NCBI GenBank assembly: GCA_913057645.1
Contig: CAJXOU010000034.1
Coordinates: 1 to 33,514 of the forward strand
Reading direction: 5' to 3'
DNA length: 33,514 nt
Origin: an uncultured Rhodobiaceae bacterium
Lineage (GTDB): Bacteria; Pseudomonadota; Alphaproteobacteria; Parvibaculales; Parvibaculaceae
A program made the translations under genes and the position numbers. The notes beneath the pieces were generated by a model. That model was given only the letters and a program-made list of their open reading frames with translations, searched no databases and was not told the DNA's origin. Below are positions 16,352 to 24,040 of this stretch, one piece after another. Positions within the stretch are counted from its first letter, which is position 1, and each line of letters starts with the position of its first letter.

Positions 16352-18475
16352 TCAGAACTCCAGGTTCACCTGAAGGTAGGCCGAACGTCCCGGCTCGTTT
16401 ACCTGGACCACAGCCGGATCGAAACCATTCCCGCGGCTCAGGTGAGACGCGTAGGTGGTGTCGAGAAGGTTGGCGATACCGCCCCGCAGCTCGACGGCCT
16501 TGGCAAGTTGCCATGTGCCGAAGAGATCGACGACCGCGTAGCCCGGCGTCTCGCGCACGTCCAGACCCGAACCAGTCGCGGTGCTCGTGTCGGCCCGCGT
16601 CTGTTTTGCGGCCCAGCGCATGCGCGCGCCCGCGCTCCACTCCGTCACGTCGTAGACCAGCTCCACGCTGCCGCTGAACGGCGATATCTGGTAGAGAGGC
16701 CGGTTGTCGGTTGTGTTCTCGCCATAGGTATAGGCAAGGTCGCCACCGACATGCCATGAGGGCGCAAACGCCCATTGTCCCGCAACGTCGAAGCCCGCAA
16801 GTTCCGCATCGACATTGCGGAAGATGCTCGACACGCCATCATTCACGAGAACGCCGGACTGGCCGCGCGCGATGTCGCGAGAGATGAAGTCCTGCACATT
16901 GTCGTACCAGATACCTGCAGTAGCCTTCCAGACGGAGCGTACCGTCTCGATACCCGTATCGATCTGATGGTGCTTTTCGGGGTCGATACCGGGATTGCCG
17001 ACCCAGCCGCCGCCGCCCATCGCGGGCGCACGGGCAATGCCTCGCTCGGTTGCATCGGCAGTGCGCACGGCGCGGCTTGCGCCCAACCAGCCGGAGAAGC
17101 CGCCGAAGTCATGCGTGACGCGAACGAGGCCGCTTACATTGGTCTCATCCTGATCCGTCTGTGTGACGCCATAGAAGGTGCCGTAGAGCGTGCGTGCGGA
17201 GACCGCACCCATGCCGCCCGGCAGGAGGTCGGCTTTCGTTGCCTTGACGGAGACGAAATCGGTGCGGATGCCGGCGGTGATATCCGTCTCCGCGGCCAGC
17301 GGCGCGCTTGCCTCGACGAACAAGCCAGCATCCTCGATTTCCATGCCCGGCCATGTGTAGCTGGAGATCGTGGTCGGCGGAATGGCGGCCATCATGGACG
17401 AATAGCTCGTCGCATCGCGATCGTTGCGGCGGTAGTCGCCGCCGATCGTCACATCCACATTACCGAACTCGAAAACACCCGCGAGCCGGTTGCCGCGTGT
17501 GTCGGAGGTCGCATCGGTACGCATGGTCATCGCGCCGGGCGTCCGCAGCGAATAATTGTCCATCACATGATCGACAAAGGAACCGTAGACGCTGGCCTCG
17601 AACCCCTTGAACGCGCCTGCTTCGTCGAAGTTATGCTCAACCGCGAGACGGTAGGTATTCGTCGCGGTCCATGGCGCATCCATGCCGGCGCCCGCAAAGA
17701 ATGCGTCTTCAACGACATTTCGTTCCATGGAAAGGGAAAGAAGCGAATCGGCGCCATAGCGCAGGCCGACTTCTCCGCCACCGCCATATTGCTTGAAGGC
17801 GGAGCGGACTTCGCGGCCGGAGCCGTCTTCGTAGTTGCCGGCGCGGCGGCCCGTCATAAAGCCGCGAATATAACTGCCATGCTCGACGGCACGCGCCTGC
17901 ACGTTCGTATAGCGCTGGGTACCGTTCGATTCGACGCCAGCCTCGAGGTAGCCGGACACGCCTTCCACGAAATCGGCCGCGTCGGCCCGTTCGAACGAGA
18001 CCGTGCCTGCGGGCGCAGGCGGACCGTCAAGTACCGACTGATACCCGCGCCGCACAGTAATGCTGTCGCCGGACATGGGCATCATGGAGGAGGTGGCCGG
18101 GTCCATGCGGTTCGGACAGGCGCCGAAGACATAGGCGCCATCGCTGATGACGGCGATCCTGTCTTCCGACATGCCGCGGATGCTGATGTCCGAGCCATGG
18201 CCACCCATGCGGCCCGCCGTCACGCCCCGCAAGCGCGAGAGAAGCTCGCCCCCATCGCGTGCGGATGGCCCCATGACGTCATCCACCGTCACCGTTTCGG
18301 AGGGGCCGTCTTCCCAGGCTGGGGCGGAGACAACCAGTTCAGGTATTTCGATGGCGGAGGCAGTTTCTTCCGCGGCATTTGCCGGGAGCATCCAGAATGC
18401 GGCCATAAGGGCGGTGGAAGCAGTGCCGGCGCGCAGAACCGTGCGCCGCGCTGCCAGAGAGCGCTGAAACAACAT
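16352..18475 (-). CDS. TonB-dependent copper receptor (OprC/NosA type)
   Basis: An outer-membrane receptor of 707 residues. The signal peptide ends at about residue 34 (ANA-A). A plug domain follows (about 55-165: DVMGPSARDGGELLSRLRGV, DISIRGMSEDRIAVISDG), and then a 22-strand-type barrel ending in an aromatic residue (YLQVNLEF). Within the plug, GACPNRMDPATS places Cys120 and Met124 as the CxxxM copper ligand motif known from OprC of Pseudomonas. Methionine-rich stretches (SSMMPMSGD, GAMTMRTD, SSMMAA) fit copper binding. Related receptors take up copper and serve assembly of nitrous oxide reductase or oxidases. It is preceded by 39 bp and a DUF2946-like gene on the same strand, a pairing seen with copper uptake genes. 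It ends before a GC hairpin. Confidence 0.92.
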   Translation of the reverse strand: MLFQRSLAARRTVLRAGTASTALMAAFWMLPANAAEETASAIEIPELVVSAPAWEDGPSETVTVDDVMGPSARDGGELLSRLRGVTAGRMGGHGSDISIRGMSEDRIAVISDGAYVFGACPNRMDPATSSMMPMSGDSITVRRGYQSVLDGPPAPAGTVSFERADAADFVEGVSGYLEAGVESNGTQRYTNVQARAVEHGSYIRGFMTGRRAGNYEDGSGREVRSAFKQYGGGGEVGLRYGADSLLSLSMERNVVEDAFFAGAGMDAPWTATNTYRLAVEHNFDEAGAFKGFEASVYGSFVDHVMDNYSLRTPGAMTMRTDATSDTRGNRLAGVFEFGNVDVTIGGDYRRNDRDATSYSSMMAAIPPTTISSYTWPGMEIEDAGLFVEASAPLAAETDITAGIRTDFVSVKATKADLLPGGMGAVSARTLYGTFYGVTQTDQDETNVSGLVRVTHDFGGFSGWLGASRAVRTADATERGIARAPAMGGGGWVGNPGIDPEKHHQIDTGIETVRSVWKATAGIWYDNVQDFISRDIARGQSGVLVNDGVSSIFRNVDAELAGFDVAGQWAFAPSWHVGGDLAYTYGENTTDNRPLYQISPFSGSVELVYDVTEWSAGARMRWAAKQTRADTSTATGSGLDVRETPGYAVVDLFGTWQLAKAVELRGGIANLLDTTYASHLSRGNGFDPAVVQVNEPGRSAYLQVNLEF

Positions 18476-18514
18476 TGGATCTTTTCCTGTCTTGTCTGAA
18501 AGTCGGCGAAGAAC

Positions 18515-18940
18515 TCAGACGATGACAGGCGGACCCGTGGTGAAGGCCGGAGGATGCTCGGTGCCGTGCGGCACGAGGATGGCAGCGGCGGGTCGCGGCA
18601 AATCACGCACGCGCGGTTGCCGCAATCGGGTGAAGAGATCGTCCCGGAATTCGGCGAGCGCGGCCGTCGCCACCGGCGCACAGAGGCCCGTCGCAATGTC
18701 CAGGTGTTCCTCGCCGCCCGAAACTGGTTCGCCGTTTGCGTCGAGGAAGATGACTTTCAGGCCGCTTCCCGTACAGATGACGATGCGGTCTTCGAAGACG
18801 CCCGTCGGCTGAAACGATCGCGCGGCAAGGCTGCCCGCGAGGGCGGGAAAGAGGATCGACAGCGCAACGAGGCAGAGAAGAAGGCGCGATGCAAACGAGG
18901 GCGCCGCGCGCCTGCGGCGCGACGTATTTCCGTGTCGCAT
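18515..18940 (-). CDS. DUF2946-like small exported/membrane protein
   Basis: A protein of 141 residues from the ATG at 18940. An arginine-rich N-terminus precedes one hydrophobic segment (RLLLCLVALSILFPALAGS, about 20-38), which is a signal anchor or signal peptide. The following part has VICTGSGLKVIFLDANGEP and a second cysteine in GLCAP. This spacing (IC-x-G ... C) recalls DUF2946 proteins, which are often encoded beside copper transport genes and have two Cys or His-rich stretches. It is directly upstream of the TonB copper receptor. A TTG at 18961 is another possible start and would place the AAGGGGG ribosome-like site at the normal distance. Assignment to the family is by pattern only. 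Confidence 0.65.
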   Translation of the reverse strand: MRHGNTSRRRRAAPSFASRLLLCLVALSILFPALAGSLAARSFQPTGVFEDRIVICTGSGLKVIFLDANGEPVSGGEEHLDIATGLCAPVATAALAEFRDDLFTRLRQPRVRDLPRPAAAILVPHGTEHPPAFTTGPPVIV

Positions 18941-18964
18941 ATCCCGGTGCCGATCGGCCAAAGG

Positions 18965-19005
18965 CCTGCCCCCTTTTTTTGCGCAGTATCCGGAGCGGGG
19001 GCAGG
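18965..19005 (-). repeat. Inverted repeat ahead of the copper unit
   Basis: CCTGCCCCC (18965-18973) is an exact reverse complement of GGGGGCAGG (18997-19005), with 23 bases between them that include seven T residues. In the minus-strand mRNA the second arm supplies the AAGGGGG ribosome-like site of the DUF2946-like gene, if that gene begins at the TTG at 18961. It could be an operator, an attenuator or a translational switch. Confidence 0.45.
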
Positions 19006-19053
19006 GGTGTCAAAAGAGAGGGACCGGATTTGCTGTGGCGCGATGCCGCAGCC

Positions 19054-19653
19054 TCAGCCCATCAGGCGGCGGACATCGCGCTTCAGCACCGGCAGCAATT
19101 CCTTTTCGAACCACGGGTTCTTTCTTATCCAAGCGTTGTTGCGCCATGAAGGATGCGGCAGCGGCAGGAAGCGGGGATAATACTCCCGCCATGCGGCGAC
19201 GGTCGCTGTGAGGCTTTCCTTGCGGCTCTTACCGAGATGCCATGCTTGCGCATACTGGCCGACAAGAAGAATGGTTTCGAGCTTCGGCATGAGATCGAAG
19301 AGACCGGGACGCCATGCTACGGCACATTCGCGACGCGGCGGCAGGTCGCCGCCCTTCGCGTCGAGACCGGGAAAGCAGAAGCCCATCGGCACGATGGCGA
19401 TGCGCGAGACGTCGTAGAACTCGTCCGGCGTTACGCCCATCCAGTCGCGAAGCCGGTCTCCGCTCGGATCGGTAAAGGGCGTGCCGGACGCATGAACGCG
19501 GGTGCCGGGAGCCTGCCCGGCAATGCAAAGACGCGCTGTGCGCGAAACGCGCAGGACCGGGCGCGGCTCGTGCGGCAAGGATTTCCCGCGAGGGTTTTCG
19601 ACGCAGATTCGGCAGGCGCGGATATCGGTGGCGAGACGATCGAGCTTGGTCAT
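19054..19653 (-). CDS. Uracil-DNA glycosylase family protein
   Basis: A protein of 199 residues of the UDG superfamily, which removes uracil or other damaged bases from DNA. Motif 1 is GQAPGTRVHASG (46-57), where GxAPG is typical of family 4/5-like enzymes. The second active-site motif is LPHPSWRN (165-172), whose His is the usual family ligand of the uracil O2 or leaving group. Four cysteines at 14, 17, 93 and 110 have the CxxC ... C-x16-C spacing of the iron-sulfur family 4 enzymes, suggesting a 4Fe-4S cluster. It stands alone upstream of the copper unit with a 113-bp gap. Substrate range is not predictable from sequence. Confidence 0.85.
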   Translation of the reverse strand: MTKLDRLATDIRACRICVENPRGKSLPHEPRPVLRVSRTARLCIAGQAPGTRVHASGTPFTDPSGDRLRDWMGVTPDEFYDVSRIAIVPMGFCFPGLDAKGGDLPPRRECAVAWRPGLFDLMPKLETILLVGQYAQAWHLGKSRKESLTATVAAWREYYPRFLPLPHPSWRNNAWIRKNPWFEKELLPVLKRDVRRLMG

Positions 19654-19696
19654 GCCCCATTCTGCCGCGGGAGCGGCCGCGGGGACAAATCACGGA

Positions 19697-20848
19697 TCAG
19701 CTCACCGCCTTCAACAGATTGCGAGCGATGATGACCTGCTGCACCTGGCTGGTGCCTTCGTAGATGCGGAAGATGCGGACGTCGCGGTAGAAGCGCTCGA
19801 TGCCATAGTCGGCGACATAGCCCGCGCCGCCGTGAACCTGCACCGCGCGGTCGGCAATGCGGCCGACGGCTTCGGAGCAGAAAAGCTTGCAGCAGGAGCT
19901 TTCGGTGGCGACGTTCTCGCCCGCATCGCGGCGGCGGGCAGCATCGAGCACCATGCAGCGGCCGGCATAGGCCTCCATCTTGGAATCCGCGAGCATCGCC
20001 TGCACAAGCTGAAGGTCGCCGATTGGGGCACCGAACTGCTTGCGCTCGGCGGCGTATTTCACCGAATCCTCGACGAGGCGGTCGGCGACGCCGATGCAGA
20101 CGGCGGAGATGTGAAGCCGGCCGCGCTCCAGCACCTGCATGGCGGTGACGAAGCCCCTGCCCTCCTCATCGCCCAACAGGCACTCGGCGGGGATGCGCGC
20201 GTCCTCGAAGACGACGTCGCAGATATGCGCGCCCTGCTGGCCCATCTTCTTCTCCGGCTTGCCGATATGGATGCCCGGAATGTCGCGCGGCACGACGAAG
20301 GCGGAGACACCCTTCGCGCCCGGCGTCTTCGGGTCGGTGCGCGCCATCAGCGTGAAGGCATGCGCCTTGTTGGCGTTGGTGATGTAGCGCTTGGTGCCAT
20401 TGACGATATAGTGGTCGCCGTCCCTGATCGCCGTCGCCTTGAGGGAGGCGGCGTCGGAGCCGGCTTCCGGCTCGGTCAGCGCGAAGCTCACGATGACCTC
20501 GCCGCTCGCGATTTTCGGCAGCCAGTATTCCTTCTGGTCCTGACGGCCATGCATGACGATGCCCTGGCTGCCGATGCCGACATTGGTGCCGATGACGGAG
20601 CGGAAGGCGGGCGAGGTGCGGCCCAGTTCGAACATGAGGAGGCACTCCTCCTCCATCGTGAGGCCGAGGCCGCCATATTCGACGGGCACGGATATACCGA
20701 AAAGGCCGAGTTCCTTCATCTCCCCGACGATTTCTTCCGGCACCTGATCGGTTTCGGAGACCTTGTCCTCGATCGGGCGCAGGCGCTCGTCGACAAAGCG
20801 GCGGACGGAGGAAATGAGCTGGTCGCGTGTTTCGGCGTCGAGGGCCAT
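19697..20848 (-). CDS. Acyl-CoA dehydrogenase
   Basis: A flavoprotein of 383 residues, the standard length, which introduces a trans double bond alpha-beta to the thioester of acyl-CoA and passes electrons to ETF. The N-terminal helical domain ends at SFALTEPEAGSDAASLKATA (the FAD/substrate signature), and the middle beta domain has YIVNGTKRYITNANKA. The C-terminal helices end in RDVRIFRIYEGTSQVQQ, where Glu364 in YEGT is the catalytic base position of short-chain and glutaryl/isovaleryl-type enzymes. The pattern is closest to short/branched-chain or butyryl-CoA dehydrogenases. The chain length cannot be fixed here. ATG has GGGAAG upstream. It is 85 bp from the first PAS gene on the same strand. 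Confidence 0.94.
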   Translation of the reverse strand: MALDAETRDQLISSVRRFVDERLRPIEDKVSETDQVPEEIVGEMKELGLFGISVPVEYGGLGLTMEEECLLMFELGRTSPAFRSVIGTNVGIGSQGIVMHGRQDQKEYWLPKIASGEVIVSFALTEPEAGSDAASLKATAIRDGDHYIVNGTKRYITNANKAHAFTLMARTDPKTPGAKGVSAFVVPRDIPGIHIGKPEKKMGQQGAHICDVVFEDARIPAECLLGDEEGRGFVTAMQVLERGRLHISAVCIGVADRLVEDSVKYAAERKQFGAPIGDLQLVQAMLADSKMEAYAGRCMVLDAARRRDAGENVATESSCCKLFCSEAVGRIADRAVQVHGGAGYVADYGIERFYRDVRIFRIYEGTSQVQQVIIARNLLKAVS

Positions 20849-20933
20849 GGATCTTCCCGGCTGTTTTTTTCAGAAGCTGCGGGAATTTAGGCCAAGGCTT
20901 GCCGCCGGTCAAAAGGACCGGAAAGCGGCAATT

Positions 20934-21479
20934 TCAGCGGCGAGGAAGCTCTTTCGAGACGGTCGCGCCGAGAATGCGGTCCGTGCGCTTCCCGTCGAGA
21001 GAAAGCGGCAGATAGACCGCCTCGACGCTGACGAACCCGCGGGCAACATACTCCATGGTGCCGGCGACGGCATAGGGCCGCTCTTCCTCTGCGACGAACT
21101 TGTAGAAGCTGTGGAGGACTTCGCTGAAGCGGCCGGTATGGGACTGGCTTTCGAGTACGCGGCGGCCCCGGAAATTCGCGCCATGCGCATTGACGACATC
21201 GCCGCCCAGAAGACGGTATGTGAGGTCGAACGGTTCCCAGTTGACCTGAACCATCAGCAGGTTGGGCATATGGCGCGCGAAGCGGACGGGGTCGATCTCG
21301 TCCGGGCGGGGCATGGCGCGATCGCCGCGCACTTCGTTCCAGTAGGAGAGCATTTCGCGGCAGAGCGGCTCTTGCAGTTCCTTCAAACGCCGGAAAGCAA
21401 TTCCATGCGTTTCGGCTTCGGCCAGGACATCGTCATAGCCGGCCGGCCTGTTGTCTTCCGCCAAGAGGGTCATGCCCAT
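20934..21479 (-). CDS. Stand-alone PAS_5-family protein 1
   Basis: A protein of 181 residues with no signal peptide and no output domain. The core from about 40 to 175 has the shared pattern of the four paralogues here: LSYWNEVRGDRAMPRPDEID, FARHMPNLLMVQV, FDLTYRLLGGDVVNAHG, GRRVLE and, near the end, AVYLPLSLDGKRTDRI. This is the PAS_5 type of ligand- or partner-sensing fold, abundant in some alphaproteobacteria and without known function. ATG at 21479 is chosen. ATG at 21473 or a GTG upstream are alternatives, as no strong ribosome site is visible. It lies 100 bp downstream of PAS protein 2, with which it shares the longest identical blocks (WEPFDLTYRLLGG). Confidence 0.85.
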   Translation of the reverse strand: MGMTLLAEDNRPAGYDDVLAEAETHGIAFRRLKELQEPLCREMLSYWNEVRGDRAMPRPDEIDPVRFARHMPNLLMVQVNWEPFDLTYRLLGGDVVNAHGANFRGRRVLESQSHTGRFSEVLHSFYKFVAEEERPYAVAGTMEYVARGFVSVEAVYLPLSLDGKRTDRILGATVSKELPRR

Positions 21480-21579
21480 ACCCGTTTCGTCCACGGTCCA
21501 TGACCGCGTTCCACCTGCGTCACACTGACGGGATTTCACTAAGGGAGATTGAATCCGAAAGCTAAAATTGGAAGCAGTT

Positions 21580-22128
21580 TCAGATCGTGGTGGCGGAGAC
21601 GCCGGACAGCCCAAGTTCCGCTCGCACCTCGTAGGAAGAGCAACAGACGATCCGGTCAGCCCTTTCGCCGCCGAAGGAAAGCGGCATATAGACGCCCTGG
21701 AAGCGGGTGTGGCCGCGGCCGAGGGAAGCGAGCGTGCCGCCCGCCGCATAAGGCCGCCGGTCGAGAGCCACCATGCGGAAGAGCTCGTACATCATGGAAC
21801 CGAAGCCCTCGCTCACCTCGTCTAGGTCCCGGACCTTGCGGCCGGCATAGTTGCCACCATGCACGTCCGAAATTTCCCCGCCGAGCAGACGATAGGTCAG
21901 ATCGAAGGGCTCCCAGTCCACCTGGATCATCTGGAGGTGGGGCATGAAACGCGCGAAATCGACCGGATTCATGTCGTCTGGTGAAGGCATAAGCCGTTCG
22001 CCGCGTTTCTTCTTCCAGTAGTCGAGCATGAAGAGGACGACCGGATCGCTCAGATCCTTGAGCCGAATCAATGCGGCCGCCCCCTGGCCGGCGGCTTCGT
22101 TCATTCTGGGATCGCATTCATCCGTCAT
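21580..22128 (-). CDS. Stand-alone PAS_5-family protein 2
   Basis: A protein of 182 residues from the ATG at 22128 (an upstream TTG at 22143 is possible). It has the same architecture as its neighbours: an N-terminal tail of about 15 residues, then LDYWKKKRGERLMPSPDDMN, PVDFARFMPHLQMIQVDW, FDLTYRLLGGEISDVHG and YMPLSFGGERADRIV. It is clearly the nearest relative of PAS protein 1, consistent with a local duplication. The C-terminus is longer, with a Cys-Cys pair (VCCSSYEVRA). AAGGCG lies about 10 bases upstream of the ATG. It follows PAS protein 3 by 64 bp on the same strand. No enzymatic or DNA-binding part is present. Confidence 0.86.
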   Translation of the reverse strand: MTDECDPRMNEAAGQGAAALIRLKDLSDPVVLFMLDYWKKKRGERLMPSPDDMNPVDFARFMPHLQMIQVDWEPFDLTYRLLGGEISDVHGGNYAGRKVRDLDEVSEGFGSMMYELFRMVALDRRPYAAGGTLASLGRGHTRFQGVYMPLSFGGERADRIVCCSSYEVRAELGLSGVSATTI

Positions 22129-22192
22129 GCGAGACGCCTTCAAGTTTTCTCGAAGTCTACAGCATGCCGATCATCCGTGACGACGGGAAAAC

Positions 22193-22705
22193 TCAAGCGA
22201 CCGCTTCTACCGACCCGTACAGCGCCACCCCCATTATATGTCCGATGTCACCGTCCTGCGCCGCAAGCGGCAGATAGAGCGCCTCGAAGGCGCGAAACTC
22301 ACGATCCACGAAGCTCATGGTTCCGGATGCTGCGAGCGGCACCCCGCCGTGAACGACAAGCGAATAGAATTCGTGCAACGAAGAACCATAGCCGGGCCAC
22401 CAGCCGTCGAGTTCGCGGACATCCATGCCGGTAAAATTCCGTCCATGCGCCTCGACGTTCTCGCCGCCAGCAAGACTGTAGACGAAGGAAAGCGGGGCGC
22501 GGTCCACGCGGACCATGAAGACGCGGGGAAGCAGACGTGGAAAATGAATGGGGTCGATATCGGCGCGCGCCGGGATATTGCGCCCACGACGCCGAGCTTC
22601 CCAGTAGTTCAGGAGCTCATCGAACGCCGGGTCGGAAAGTTCGTCCGGCTCAACGAGACGGGCGCTGTGTTCGACCCGCCTGCTTTTCCCGGCTGCCATG
22701 CTCAT
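22193..22705 (-). CDS. Stand-alone PAS_5-family protein 3
   Basis: A protein of 170 residues, the most divergent member of the group. Shared features are LNYWEARRRGRNIPARADID, HFPRLLPRVFMVRVDRAP, YSLAGGENVEAHGRNFTG and ALYLPLAAQDGDIGHIM. It differs by a tryptophan-rich turn (DGWWPGYGSS) and by SLAGGE in place of RLLGG. ATG at 22705 has CAGGAAG at normal distance; a second ATG lies two codons on. It is divergent from the thioesterase gene over 164 bp and is the promoter-proximal gene of PAS 3-2-1. Its role is unknown; PAS folds usually bind small ligands or cofactors, but no heme or flavin signature is visible. Confidence 0.84.
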   Translation of the reverse strand: MSMAAGKSRRVEHSARLVEPDELSDPAFDELLNYWEARRRGRNIPARADIDPIHFPRLLPRVFMVRVDRAPLSFVYSLAGGENVEAHGRNFTGMDVRELDGWWPGYGSSLHEFYSLVVHGGVPLAASGTMSFVDREFRAFEALYLPLAAQDGDIGHIMGVALYGSVEAVA

Positions 22706-22869
22706 TTCGCTTCGACTTCCTGTGAAAAGAGACGTTCAGTCTGCTCCCTCAAGGTAACGAAGGGCTTAAGGAGCGACGAGCGAAAGAGGCAGCAAGATCC
22801 CTAAGCTTTTGAACCGGCCGCCTTCCTGCTAAAAGCGCGGCAACCGGAACCTGAAGACAGGCGTTACCC

Positions 22870-23313
22870 ATGAATACAAGTTTAAGCGGCCGGCTGGCCG
22901 GATACGAGAGCTGGCAGGGCCACGATCCGTTCGAGGATCATGCCGGTCCGTTCTTTTTCAAGAAGCACGAAGACGGACGCGTCACCTGCGCCTTCGAAGC
23001 AACGCCGACGCATTGCAATGGCGGCGGCTTCCTGCATGGCGGTATGCTGATGACCTTCGCAGACTACGCGCTTTTCGCCATCGGCAGCGATGTGCTGGAG
23101 GGCCCGGCCGTGACCGTATCCTTTTCATCCGAGTTCACCGCCGCGGCGGGCGCCGGCGCATTCGTCGAGGCGCGGGGTGAGATCGTGCAGAACACCGGCA
23201 GCATGGTGTTTCTTCGCGGTCAGGTCTTCACCGGCAGCGACGAGGACGAGCGCATCCTGCTCAATTTTTCGGGCATCGTGAAGCGGGTGAAGAAACGGCC
23301 GCTCGCAGACTGA
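22870..23313 (+). CDS. PaaI-type hotdog thioesterase
   Basis: A protein of 147 residues. The hotdog-fold signature is clear: NGGGFLHGGMLMTFADYALF (residues 50-69) with HGG at 56-58 and Asp65 as the catalytic acidic residue, followed by VTVSFSSEFTAAAGAGAFVEARGEI. Members hydrolyse acyl- or aroyl-CoA thioesters in the cytoplasm. It interrupts the run of PAS genes, being divergent from PAS 3 and convergent with PAS 4 (six bases between stops). Given the nearby acyl-CoA dehydrogenase it may clear CoA esters, but its substrate is unknown. The ribosome site is weak (GACAGGCG). Confidence 0.9.
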   Translation: MNTSLSGRLAGYESWQGHDPFEDHAGPFFFKKHEDGRVTCAFEATPTHCNGGGFLHGGMLMTFADYALFAIGSDVLEGPAVTVSFSSEFTAAAGAGAFVEARGEIVQNTGSMVFLRGQVFTGSDEDERILLNFSGIVKRVKKRPLAD

Positions 23314-23319
23314 TGTGCT

Positions 23320-23883
23320 TCAGTTTTCCACGGAGGGGCCGATCGGACGCAACGCCGCCGACTGGCGGCGAATGTTCATGGTCTTCAGATAGGTGACCGT
23401 GACGTCCATGAAGCGATCGACCCGCTCGCCGTCGCTCGACAAGGGAAGATATACGGCTTCGTAACTCTTGTAGCTCTTGTCCAGCATGTCCTGCGTGCCC
23501 TTGACCGCGGCCGGACACCGCTCAGAGAGCAACCACGCGTAGAAACCCTGCAGCAGAGTACCGAGCCCGGGCAGTTGCTCGTTGAAAGAGAGAATGTCTC
23601 TTCCCTTGGGGTTGAATCCGAGACTTGCGATCACTTCTTCTCCGGCGAGACGCACGGTGAAGCGCTGGGAATCGGGCTCCACCCCGATCAGCGTGATCCG
23701 GGACGAATGGCGCGCGAAATCGGCGAAATTCATTTCATCGGGCGACGGCATCTGCCGGTCGCCCTTCCTGTCCATCCAGTAACGCAACATGTACCGGGTC
23801 ACCGGGTCGGACAACTCCGACAGATCGACAAGCTGTGCCTTCGTCGCCTTCGCTTCCGCAATCAGTTCATCGGTGGGTTGCAT
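23320..23883 (-). CDS. Stand-alone PAS_5-family protein 4
   Basis: A protein of 187 residues. The conserved pattern is seen again: LRYWMDRKGDRQMPSPDEMN, FADFARHSSRITLIGV, FTVRLAGEEVIASLG, GRDILS and AVYLPLSSDGERVDRFMDV. Instead of the HG pair after the glycine turn it has SLG, so the possible His ligand of proteins 1-3 is missing. ATG at 23883 is supported by GAGGAAAG. It is separated from the other three by the thioesterase gene and is divergent from the flavin oxidoreductase gene over 157 bp. Function unknown. Confidence 0.85.
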   Translation of the reverse strand: MQPTDELIAEAKATKAQLVDLSELSDPVTRYMLRYWMDRKGDRQMPSPDEMNFADFARHSSRITLIGVEPDSQRFTVRLAGEEVIASLGFNPKGRDILSFNEQLPGLGTLLQGFYAWLLSERCPAAVKGTQDMLDKSYKSYEAVYLPLSSDGERVDRFMDVTVTYLKTMNIRRQSAALRPIGPSVEN

Positions 23884-24040
23884 GACTACTTTCCTCGCGC
23901 GGCAGATACTGCGAGTCTCGCCGTTAATGAGTTTTTAAAGCCTGCGATTCGGAAACAATCGCTTCACCGAAATCGGCAGAAATCCGCCAATCACTCTGTC
24001 ACAAGCAGTCACACCATCGCCAAGGACGGAACGATTTTCC

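Noticed and set aside
23944-23962. Small inverted repeat GCGATT-N7-AATCGC between the PAS 4 and flavin oxidoreductase genes
   Set aside because: Six base pairs only, without a link to a promoter element; chance is likely.
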